Source: a virus. From it: a DNA stretch of 34,752 nucleotides. The DNA lies in the IMG/VR virus record IMGVR_UViG_3300018428_000086, positions 1-34,752 of that record; one strand, written 5' to 3'. Made by a program: the position numbers and the translations under genes. The notes beneath the pieces were generated by a model. That model was not told where the DNA came from and made no database searches. It saw only the letters and a program-made list of their open reading frames with translations. Positions 26,960-34,059 of the stretch are shown here, piece after piece; the stretch's first letter is position 1, and each line of letters opens with the position of its first letter.

Positions 26960-27484
26960 ATGCCTATTACACAAAACAGATCAACTGACTTGACGAGAAG
27001 ACAGTCTTTCAATGGTAAAGGTTTGACTTTCATCGAGGTTATCTTTGACAACGCCATCACGGCTTCGGCTACTACGCCAGAAGCTCTTGACAGTGCTTTC
27101 GACAAAGTGACAAAGGTTGTAAACAGAAACGGTACCCTACTTGGCGCTTCTTACAGATTAGCGGCAAAGGCCACTGTCAATGATGCGGCGGAAGTTGCGG
27201 CGATCGAAGCCAACGACTCAATCGACTCATACCAGTTCGTATGCGAAGGTACACCGGGACAGTTCAACGCGGCTGACTCTGCAGGTGACATCAACATGGA
27301 CGTTGACGCAACTGTGGTGGGTGACGCTGAGGCTGACCTAGAGACAGACATCCTAGCAACACTTGATATCAGTGACTCGGCTGGTAACGTACACGTTAAA
27401 GTGAGAACGTTATTACCTGAAGGTCACGTGAACGGTGACGCTGACACTTTCGTCGGAATGTTCGACCAAAGAGGTGATGCATAA
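26960..27484 (+). CDS. abundant late protein, paralogue 3 of 3
   Basis: 174 residues, AGGAGGAG ahead. Begins MPITQNR with FNGKGLTFIEVIF at the shared position. It has an extra acidic Asp/Ala-rich C-terminal domain (DINMDVDATVVGDAEADLET) of about 60 residues absent from the other two, which could bind cations or act in assembly. Followed by an intrinsic terminator. Confidence 0.72.
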   Translation: MPITQNRSTDLTRRQSFNGKGLTFIEVIFDNAITASATTPEALDSAFDKVTKVVNRNGTLLGASYRLAAKATVNDAAEVAAIEANDSIDSYQFVCEGTPGQFNAADSAGDINMDVDATVVGDAEADLETDILATLDISDSAGNVHVKVRTLLPEGHVNGDADTFVGMFDQRGDA

Positions 27485-27502
27485 TATCTAATTGATATTA
27501 CC

Positions 27503-27539
27503 AAAGGGCGGATCTATATTCTAGGTTCGCCCTTTTTTT
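27503..27539 (+). terminator. intrinsic terminator
   Basis: AAAGGGCG/CGCCCTTT stem with a 17-base upper part, then a run of seven T. It closes the three-gene late operon 19 bases after the stop. The next late promoter begins four bases later. Confidence 0.9.
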
Positions 27540-27542
27540 ACG

Positions 27543-27550
27543 ATTAAATA
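27543..27550 (+). promoter_or_regulatory. T4-type late promoter
   Basis: ATTAAATA, five bases (ATCGC), ATG at 27556. Confidence 0.78.
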
Positions 27551-27555
27551 ATCGC

Positions 27556-28218
27556 ATGCCAACACCAATAGAACAAACCCTGGCCATCATAAATTCGCCA
27601 GACAGTAAACTCAGAGACATCACTCCAATAATCTACAGATTGGATGACTCGCACCCAGCACACATCACAAGGTTCAGGTACCTGGACCAGACCTGCTGTG
27701 CCAGTGGAACCATGAGGAACTGGCTGTCCACGGAGTATGGGACAGAGGGATGGCACATGCATACTGACCAAAAAGATGACTCACCAATTTTTGCCCTGGT
27801 GAGGAACCCACAAGAACGCTGGTGGTCGGGTGTGAGATCGTGGATGAATAACCTTCCTTGGTACTCTTGGTGGGAGAACGAGCAACTGATGGAAGACTAT
27901 TTCCCTCACTTTAACAGGTTCACTACGAGCCAGTGGCAGATACTAGATCAAGTCAAGGTAGATCACTTTATCAAGGTGGACAGTGATCTGGCAGATAGGT
28001 TCGCAAACTTCTGTAGGAAACAGAAATTATTACAGTATGGCAGGTTAAAGAAATTCAAAAATCATAGGCATCAAGATGAAAACGTCAGAAAGATGGAAAA
28101 CAAGGGCAAAGCCCAACTAGAGAAGTTCCTAAGGCAAAACAAGAAATGGAAGCAAAGGCTCGAAGAGTTTCTGGCACCAGATTACCTGTATTGGGACAAA
28201 GTAAGTGGACAAGCATAG
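27556..28218 (+). CDS. sulfotransferase-like protein
   Basis: 220 residues. FALVRNPQERWWSGVRSWM (Arg83, Arg88, Ser91) matches the RNPxxRxxS element that binds the 3'-phosphate of PAPS in sulfotransferases. An upstream QTCCASGTMRNWL is at about the place of the phosphosulfate loop but lacks the usual Lys. A later DHFIKVDSDLADRFANFC helix and a Lys-rich end fit the family in outline. It may transfer sulphate to a glycan or be a diverged relative. The start at 27556 is set by the late promoter; it is cotranscribed with the next gene, which starts one base after its stop. Confidence 0.66.
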   Translation: MPTPIEQTLAIINSPDSKLRDITPIIYRLDDSHPAHITRFRYLDQTCCASGTMRNWLSTEYGTEGWHMHTDQKDDSPIFALVRNPQERWWSGVRSWMNNLPWYSWWENEQLMEDYFPHFNRFTTSQWQILDQVKVDHFIKVDSDLADRFANFCRKQKLLQYGRLKKFKNHRHQDENVRKMENKGKAQLEKFLRQNKKWKQRLEEFLAPDYLYWDKVSGQA

Positions 28219-28689
28219 ATGTATGAATATAGGATACATACCCTGGTAGACATCACGGACAATGGTAACCTCAAACAGCAGTTCCCGTTCAAGACGCCAG
28301 CAGGTGATGTGATACACGACAAACATACCCTGGCCACTGCGAGAAATCAAAACAGCAACTTCAGTACCATGGTGCAACTGCTCCAGATAAGGACCAACAT
28401 CACATGGGAGAAGCCGCCCATGAGGATCAACGACACTCTGGGAAATTCCGGTTTTGGTTCATTTTACGAGGGCTCACACAATTCATGGCACTTCCAATTT
28501 TTTGTTGAACAGACCGGCATATACGGTGATGAGACGGATCCAGTTTTAGAACTTGTAGGAGACTTCCACCAGGTGCCGATAGTGAGTTTCTGCAAGGAGA
28601 CTGCAACTTTTCCGTTCAGCACTTTTGACACACAGAATCTAAACACTTTAAACACATACTTTTCATACGCTGGTTTTTCAGATAAATAA
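28219..28689 (+). CDS. hypothetical protein, 156 residues
   Basis: The ATG follows the upstream TAG directly. Beta-rich and aromatic, with GNSGFGSFYEGSHNSWHFQF in the middle and many Thr/Asn residues, similar in feel to neck or tail proteins of marine phages. Not recognised with confidence. Confidence 0.7.
   Translation: MYEYRIHTLVDITDNGNLKQQFPFKTPAGDVIHDKHTLATARNQNSNFSTMVQLLQIRTNITWEKPPMRINDTLGNSGFGSFYEGSHNSWHFQFFVEQTGIYGDETDPVLELVGDFHQVPIVSFCKETATFPFSTFDTQNLNTLNTYFSYAGFSDK
28681..28688 (+). promoter_or_regulatory. late promoter candidate
   Basis: GATAAATA overlapping the stop of the preceding gene, leaving a leader of about 42 bases before the ATG at 28736. Confidence 0.5.
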
Positions 28690-28735
28690 TATTTGATTAA
28701 GGCACTTTAACCTAAAACAAAGGCTCACATAGGCG

Positions 28736-29041
28736 ATGACACAGGCTCATTTACAGGCTCTAATATTCGAGGTACGCAACCTCAAAAATGAGATAAAAAA
28801 CTATATGAGTACAACAGATTTAGAGAAACAGAACTTAGAAGCACACGTGGACCTTTGCTCAGAGAGATACAAAGGATTACACGATAGACTGAGTGCTATA
28901 GAACTTCGTCTAGGCAAAATGAACGAAGAAATGACAGCAGGTCACAAATCACAGACAAAAACAATCATTGCCACAGCGGGCACTGTGGTCGCAGGATTAT
29001 TATCAACAGTAGTTGTGATCCTGATGAAGATGCCGGGCTAA
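28736..29041 (+). CDS. coiled-coil protein with C-terminal membrane anchor
   Basis: 101 residues. Residues 1-75 are heptad-rich (LIFEVRNLKNEIKNYM; LHDRLSAIELRLGKMNEEM). Residues about 77-97 form one hydrophobic span (IIATAGTVVAGLLSTVVVIL) with a short end. This layout occurs in phage lysis accessory or spanin-like proteins and in holin-associated proteins, but there is no lipobox or partner evidence. Confidence 0.68.
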   Translation: MTQAHLQALIFEVRNLKNEIKNYMSTTDLEKQNLEAHVDLCSERYKGLHDRLSAIELRLGKMNEEMTAGHKSQTKTIIATAGTVVAGLLSTVVVILMKMPG

Positions 29042-29071
29042 TCATAACTACTTTTACCAATCCAAAAATAT

Positions 29072-29302
29072 ATGTACATTCAGATAGCACCTAGGGTGAA
29101 AGTTTACGTAACCGACGCAGAGATGCGTTTCATAGAACAGCATTGGAGCCTCACATTCAAGGCCAGCCAACTCACACCGGAACTGCAGGACCAGGCCAAG
29201 CGACTGGCGGACAAGGCCGTCTTTGTAAGGAAAAAACTTGACACGGATACTCAATATGCTTTAAATAGACGCATAAGGATCGTGCGGAATGTCAAAAAAT
29301 AA
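29072..29302 (+). CDS. hypothetical protein, 76 residues
   Basis: Basic and helical after a short strand (MYIQIAPRVKVYVTDAEMRF, then QLTPELQDQAKRLADKAVFV). The C-terminus overlaps the next gene by 14 bases. No good ribosome-binding site is visible. Not recognised. Confidence 0.6.
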   Translation: MYIQIAPRVKVYVTDAEMRFIEQHWSLTFKASQLTPELQDQAKRLADKAVFVRKKLDTDTQYALNRRIRIVRNVKK

Positions 29303-29789
29303 CACAGAACTGGTAAGACAGATAGAGGCCTATGGCCTCAAGAACAAGTTACAAGACCTTGCCCGCAAAGAAGAGGCAAAGAGACCTTTCCGCCATCTAC
29401 CAAAACAGTTTTCCAAAGGCATACTGATAGGCAACATAGCCATTGTCCCCAAGAAGTGGACAGGCACTAGGTACGTTTATGTCATAGCAGACATGATGGA
29501 GGCTAACATACTGTATGAAGATATCAATCTCAAACAGAGCGCAATATTGGTCGCACACCATCTAGCAGATAATAAACCAGTGCCACAAAATTTGATGGAC
29601 CTCGACACCAAGTTTGCAAGCCAACTGTTTGACATCCAGAGTGCCAAACGCATGATAAAGGAGGCACAGAAGGACAAGGACGAACTGACAGAAGATGTTT
29701 ACTGGGACAGATTAGACGTCGCAAACCGCCTAGCGGACGAATGCAAGTCTAGAATACAGCAGATTTTCAACGACACGTTCGGTGCATAG
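29289..29789 (+). CDS. hypothetical protein, 166 residues
   Basis: Helical ends flank a beta-rich centre (FSKGILIGNIAIVPKKWTGT, then RYVYVIADMMEANILYEDIN), followed by a long helix ending RIQQIFNDTFGA. From position beside other virion candidates it may be structural. Not recognised. Start overlaps the upstream gene. Confidence 0.7.
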   Translation: MSKNNTELVRQIEAYGLKNKLQDLARKEEAKRPFRHLPKQFSKGILIGNIAIVPKKWTGTRYVYVIADMMEANILYEDINLKQSAILVAHHLADNKPVPQNLMDLDTKFASQLFDIQSAKRMIKEAQKDKDELTEDVYWDRLDVANRLADECKSRIQQIFNDTFGA

Positions 29790-29791
29790 AT

Positions 29792-29799
29792 AATAAATA
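29792..29799 (+). promoter_or_regulatory. T4-type late promoter
   Basis: AATAAATA, eight bases before the ATG at 29808. Confidence 0.65.
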
Positions 29800-29807
29800 A
29801 ACACAGT

Positions 29808-30662
29808 ATGAAGAGCTTAGAACTTACAAAACCACTTACAACAGAGTCATTGCTATCAGAATTTGAATCAAGATTTAATCAAACGCTTGATGTGAGCAGA
29901 TACACCAAAGAAGAGTTAGAAGACACGGCCAATCACATCAGGACGAAGATACACAACATCACACAGAACACCCACTTTGGACAGGAACTTAAGAACGAAG
30001 AGTATCAGAAAAGCCAAATGATGCTTGACATCGTTAATCAAGCCATTAATGAATATGGCTCGGGTGAGATGAAGTCAGATCCCAAGACTAAGGCCTTAGT
30101 CAAAAAGATACAAGACGCACCTGGCATACAGGACAAGGACAAGAAAGAGATCATAGGAGACATAGTGACTGACAATGAAAAGATCAAAGAAGGTGTTGAA
30201 GAACAATCAGAATTAATACTAGCGGCCAAGGACATGATGGACAAGGTCACAGGTTACCTAGAAGATCTAGCATCTATGAAGACAGAAGGAATGCTAGAAC
30301 TGGCAGACAGAATCAGAGACGAGATGGGAGCAGACAAGGCAGATGCTTTCATGCAAAAGATCCAACCAGCGATTGAACAGGCAGAAGCGACTTTAACGAC
30401 AACTAGACAAGAGCTAGACAACGGTGTAAGAATATTGACCGGAGAAGAAGTTGCCTCAGAACCCATGGGAGCCGATGACACGATGGACATGGACACAGAT
30501 CTAGACTCACTGGACTCAGAAGGCGGCGAAGAAGAGACAGATGAGTTTGGAGCCTCTGATGCCGAAGCAGGTGGCACGGAACCAGAAGGCAGAGAGCAGA
30601 GAGAATCAAGAGAAGTATTCGAGACTTCAAACAGACTGTACAGCAAATTAGCGGGGAAGTAG
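29808..30662 (+). CDS. acidic coiled-coil virion or scaffold candidate
   Basis: 284 residues. Mostly helical to residue about 200, with repeated Lys/Glu/Gln heptads and no Cys. A 50-residue Asp/Glu-rich stretch (TMDMDTDLDSLDSEGGEEET) and a basic RREQRE-like end (EGREQRESREVFE) follow. The layout resembles prohead scaffolding proteins, which combine helices with acidic linkers, but no T4 gp22 signature is seen. It has its own late promoter. Structural role is inference. Confidence 0.68.
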   Translation: MKSLELTKPLTTESLLSEFESRFNQTLDVSRYTKEELEDTANHIRTKIHNITQNTHFGQELKNEEYQKSQMMLDIVNQAINEYGSGEMKSDPKTKALVKKIQDAPGIQDKDKKEIIGDIVTDNEKIKEGVEEQSELILAAKDMMDKVTGYLEDLASMKTEGMLELADRIRDEMGADKADAFMQKIQPAIEQAEATLTTTRQELDNGVRILTGEEVASEPMGADDTMDMDTDLDSLDSEGGEEETDEFGASDAEAGGTEPEGREQRESREVFETSNRLYSKLAGK

Positions 30663-30666
30663 TCCC

Positions 30667-31023
30667 GTGAGATTTAACGAATTCAAGAACACGGACGGCG
30701 ACATGGAAGCGGCACTGATCAACGTGCTGATGAACATGAAGGGCGACGCTGACGAGAAGGACCAACCATCAGACATCAGCATGGACGCAGTGAAACAAAT
30801 CATGAGCAACACGGGTTACCCGGCGTTCAACTATGACGTGTTCAAAAGGATCTATGACCAGGACGGTGACCTGCAGAACGTAGTAGCAGACTTTGACCAA
30901 GAGAAGATAGTGATCAAGACCGACGCAGAAGCAGAGAAGGATCCTGCCATGGACTTCGACAACCAAGGGTCGACAGACGTGGTTAAGAAGATGGCCAAGT
31001 CAGCCATGAACAGACGAAAGTAA
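30667..31023 (+). CDS. hypothetical protein, 118 residues
   Basis: GTG start five bases after the upstream stop with GGGGAAG as ribosome-binding site. Acidic N-terminus, a central SMDAVKQIMSNTGYPAFNYD stretch followed by FKRIYDQDGDLQNVVADFDQ, and a basic end (KKMAKSAMNRRK). From memory the centre resembles a recurrent unknown in marine T4-like phages. Cotranscribed with the acidic coiled-coil gene. Confidence 0.68.
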   Translation: MRFNEFKNTDGDMEAALINVLMNMKGDADEKDQPSDISMDAVKQIMSNTGYPAFNYDVFKRIYDQDGDLQNVVADFDQEKIVIKTDAEAEKDPAMDFDNQGSTDVVKKMAKSAMNRRK

Positions 31024-31025
31024 AC

Positions 31026-31033
31026 AATAATTA
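31026..31033 (+). promoter_or_regulatory. variant late promoter candidate
   Basis: AATAATTA, five bases (CTTAC), ATG at 31039. Sequence departs from TTAAATA, but spacing is exact and the same TAATTA core occurs at 34047. Confidence 0.45.
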
Positions 31034-31038
31034 CTTAC

Positions 31039-31455
31039 ATGGATAAATTGATAGAGCTCGAGCTCGAGACGTATGCGACGGGACTGATATCATCGGACCA
31101 ATACCATGGCAAACCCGTTGTGGTTTTCAATTCTGCAAGTTTTTGTGGATTCACAAACCAGATAGAAAATTTCCAACAAATGTTTTCTCAAGGACAAATT
31201 GTGCCTGTGGCCCTCCCCACAAACGAATTTGGGGGTCAGGATCCAGGTGACAATTACGAAATACAGCAATTTCTACAGAACAGGTATGCGGTGCAGTTTC
31301 CTGTCTGTCTTAAGACTGATCTCAACCATGTACTGTTTCAAAAATATGGAAAGCCGGACTGGAATTTTAACAAGTATCTATTTGATCGAGAACACAACTT
31401 TGTTGCAAAGTTTGAAAGCAATACCACACCCGAGGAACTACTGACTCATGTCTAA
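31039..31455 (+). CDS. glutathione-peroxidase-like protein
   Basis: 138 residues, somewhat shorter than the usual 155-165. KPVVVFNSASFCGFTNQIEN holds the peroxidatic Cys36 in the ASxCGxT setting. TNEFGGQDPGDNYEIQQFL replaces the usual CNQFGGQEPG, so the active-site Gln is Glu63. DWNFNKYLFDR keeps the active-site Trp108 and Asn109. Family members reduce hydroperoxides using glutathione or thioredoxin. Cys90 might be a resolving cysteine but is not in the usual place. The stop overlaps the radical SAM gene by eight bases (ATGTCTAA), so the two proteins are probably made together. Confidence 0.85.
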   Translation: MDKLIELELETYATGLISSDQYHGKPVVVFNSASFCGFTNQIENFQQMFSQGQIVPVALPTNEFGGQDPGDNYEIQQFLQNRYAVQFPVCLKTDLNHVLFQKYGKPDWNFNKYLFDREHNFVAKFESNTTPEELLTHV

Positions 31456-32740
31456 TACACCAAAAACTTTTTGTAACTATCCTTGGAAGCATCTGTACGT
31501 TCAGACCACAGGACACTTTAAGGTGTGTTGCCTGTCTCCGGAACACATCACAAAGAACGACGGGTATCACCAATACAACCTGTCAAAAGATAAAATTTCA
31601 GACAGTTGGAACAGCAATTACATGATAGAAACCAGAAAGAAAATGCTGGCGGGTGAAAGGCTAGATATCTGTAAGAGGTGCTATGACCTCGAGGACAGAG
31701 GTATCAAAAGCATGAGAAACGTGAAAGACTACGAACATTACAATGCAATCACAGTGGATGGCAAAGTCAATAACAAAATAGAACAACTAGAACTACACTT
31801 TGGAAATGTTTGTAACCTTGCCTGCAAGATGTGTAGCCAGCAATACAGTCACAAGATAGGAGAAGAGTTATTAAAGATAGGTGACAAAGAGCCCGGATTT
31901 GTTGAATGGCTCAAGAAGCAAGGTGGTGTGGTGAACAACTGGACATCTGAATTGGGAATAGTTTATGACTGGTTCAAAAACCCAAAAACAAAGAATGACA
32001 TCTTCAACTACGTAAGTGATAATGTCAGTGACCTCAATGTTGTTGGCGGCGAGCCAACTGCAATCAAGGAGTTCTATGAATTGTTGGAATTTTGTTTTCA
32101 AAAAGACACTCTACAAAAAAAGACAGTCACCTTGACGACTAATCTGACCAACACCAATCCAAAAATGATCACTTGGCTGAAGAAAGTTAAAATGATGGGC
32201 ATTTATGGTAGTGTGGACGGAATAGGAGATGTCAATGACTACATCCGCTACCCTTCAAAATGGCCAGTTATTGAAAGGTCTTTGAAGTTCTACGCTGACA
32301 TTATGAAAACTAATGACAGGTGCAGGATGACCATAGGACCAACCTTTCAGTCGCTTAACATACACAGCGTGGTTGACACAGTGCATTACGTGGAACAGTT
32401 CGAAAAGCAACATGATATTGCGGTGGATGTATGGTGGACCGGTGTAGTGACTGGGCCTCGGATCTGTGACTATTCTGTTTTGCCTGACGAGTACAAGAAG
32501 TCCGTGGCAAAAAAACTACAAGATTCACTACATAAAGTGGATAAAGTTGACAACAAAAAACAAATTGAATCGCATATTAAATCTTTACACGAAAGCAACG
32601 ACAAGTCAATGCCATTCAAAAAAGAGACCTTACAGAGTTTCATCAAATACAACGACCTACAAGACAAACATCGTGCCGGGATCACCTGGAGAAACTTGCT
32701 CCCTGGTCTTGAAAAATCGATAGATAGTTTTTTAGGCTAG
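31448..32740 (+). CDS. twitch-type radical SAM protein
   Basis: 430 residues. CNLACKMC gives Cys122, 126 and 129 for the 4Fe-4S cluster, and GGEP is at 200-203. An N-terminal module FCNYPWKHLYVQTTGHFKVC with CC at 27-28 and CKRC at 75-78 is the kind found in phage proteins annotated twitch-domain radical SAM, and may hold an auxiliary cluster. Substrate unknown. Its coupling to a thiol peroxidase is the strongest clue. The stop overlaps the convergent gene's stop in the shared CTAG. Confidence 0.9.
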   Translation: MSNTPKTFCNYPWKHLYVQTTGHFKVCCLSPEHITKNDGYHQYNLSKDKISDSWNSNYMIETRKKMLAGERLDICKRCYDLEDRGIKSMRNVKDYEHYNAITVDGKVNNKIEQLELHFGNVCNLACKMCSQQYSHKIGEELLKIGDKEPGFVEWLKKQGGVVNNWTSELGIVYDWFKNPKTKNDIFNYVSDNVSDLNVVGGEPTAIKEFYELLEFCFQKDTLQKKTVTLTTNLTNTNPKMITWLKKVKMMGIYGSVDGIGDVNDYIRYPSKWPVIERSLKFYADIMKTNDRCRMTIGPTFQSLNIHSVVDTVHYVEQFEKQHDIAVDVWWTGVVTGPRICDYSVLPDEYKKSVAKKLQDSLHKVDKVDNKKQIESHIKSLHESNDKSMPFKKETLQSFIKYNDLQDKHRAGITWRNLLPGLEKSIDSFLG

Positions 32741-34041
32741 AGGTTTTCTAAAAGTCTTGCTATCTGAGGGTATATTTTAGTGAAATCAGTTCCACGCCTG
32801 CGGTCAAGTTCGGTTAGGTATATCTTGAACTGCTTCTGTCGTTCAAGGCTTGGTTCACGTTGATCAAATTCTATCATGTTTCCCTGCATGAACTTTTTGT
32901 GGTTCTGCTTCACTGAATCCTCAAAGCCGTCTGTCTTCGTTTCAAACATATCTACTGCTTCTCTGAGTCCCCAGTCATTGATCTTACTGCCAAAGATGCC
33001 CGGATACATGTAAGGCCTGGGCGGTTGGTCATGTTGGTTTGCTTTCATCATGCTCCAGTAGATAGGTTTGACTTCCTTGGACCACTTGTTGATGTGCCTG
33101 ACCATCTCTGGCATTCCAGGCACGGCGGTCACAGTCAGTGCAGAGTTGATTGCCTGGTCTATGTCTGTGTTGTACAGCAGATGTTTGAAATTACCCAGGG
33201 CCACATTCAAGTCTAGTCCTGTCCTGACGTACTCACCTTCTTTGCCAAATGCATCACAACTGAAGAAAATTTGTACCTTGTCCAGCCTGCCACTTTTGTT
33301 GAGTCTGTCCAGCCTGTCCGTCCAGTTCTTGAACCTTTCGGATTCGATGTTGTGGTTGCTGAAAAAGACCAGAGTAAGGTCTGGATAATTGCCTTTCTCC
33401 AGAAGTTCTATAAATCTGAAAGTTTCTTTTTGTAAGAAAGGCTCTCCCCCCATAACAAACACCTTGTGTAGGTGCTGTAGATTTTTGTCTAACCATTTGA
33501 ACAACAACTCTGTATGCTCCTCGATCTTTGGATTCATCCGCCAGTTGTCGTAGTCCAGGTACACCCCGTCTTTCTTGAAGTAACCAAATCTCTTTTCTTC
33601 TTGATGTATCATGGAACTGTAGTGTGCGTCGCAGTATATACATTTTTGGTTGCAAGTGTTACCCCAGTATATTTCCAACTGCCTTGGTGTAACGTCGACC
33701 GCCTCCAGATCATTATCAAGCTCGGGCGGTGCTGTGGTCCCCTCGAGGTTAAGGTGTATCATTCTGTCGCTTGTTCCACCAGCATCTTCGATGTGTTTAC
33801 AGTGTTCACACCCATTGCCCGGCCATTCACCGCGCAACATCTTTCGCCTGGCCTCTAACTTGGCAGGCAGGTTATGGAAATTCAACTCACCATTACGAAC
33901 TTCAAGTGGATCCTGATTGACCCTATGGCAACTTGAACTGCCACCATCGGTAAGGTACACCGTGCTATGTGTCCACTTGAGCTGGCAAGGAAGTCCTTTT
34001 TTGATGGGAAAAGGTTTAGGGGGTTGATCTGATATACTCAT
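32737..34041 (-). CDS. radical SAM protein
   Basis: 434 residues from the ATG at 34041 (MSISDQPPKPFPIKKGLPCQ); the frame is open well upstream but covers the divergent nuclease gene. CNQKCIYC gives Cys130, 134 and 137, followed by FVMGGEPFLQKE as the SAM-binding GGEP. The N-terminal Cys at 19 and 38 and CEHC at 78-81 parallel the other two proteins. Substrate unknown. Its late promoter element at 34047-34054 is shared with the divergent nuclease gene. Confidence 0.9.
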   Translation of the reverse strand: MSISDQPPKPFPIKKGLPCQLKWTHSTVYLTDGGSSSCHRVNQDPLEVRNGELNFHNLPAKLEARRKMLRGEWPGNGCEHCKHIEDAGGTSDRMIHLNLEGTTAPPELDNDLEAVDVTPRQLEIYWGNTCNQKCIYCDAHYSSMIHQEEKRFGYFKKDGVYLDYDNWRMNPKIEEHTELLFKWLDKNLQHLHKVFVMGGEPFLQKETFRFIELLEKGNYPDLTLVFFSNHNIESERFKNWTDRLDRLNKSGRLDKVQIFFSCDAFGKEGEYVRTGLDLNVALGNFKHLLYNTDIDQAINSALTVTAVPGMPEMVRHINKWSKEVKPIYWSMMKANQHDQPPRPYMYPGIFGSKINDWGLREAVDMFETKTDGFEDSVKQNHKKFMQGNMIEFDQREPSLERQKQFKIYLTELDRRRGTDFTKIYPQIARLLENL

Positions 34042-34046
34042 TATTG

Positions 34047-34054
34047 TATAATTA
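34047..34054. promoter_or_regulatory. shared bidirectional late promoter
   Basis: TATAATTA on plus and TAATTATA on minus are the same eight bases. Rightward, five bases (TCTAC) lead to the ATG at 34060. Leftward, five bases (CAATA) lead to the ATG at 34041. Confidence 0.6.
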
Positions 34055-34059
34055 TCTAC

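Noticed and set aside
28736-29041. Assignment of the coiled-coil/anchor protein as a spanin or holin
   Set aside because: Topology alone fits several families; there is no lipobox, partner gene or lysis cassette next to it.
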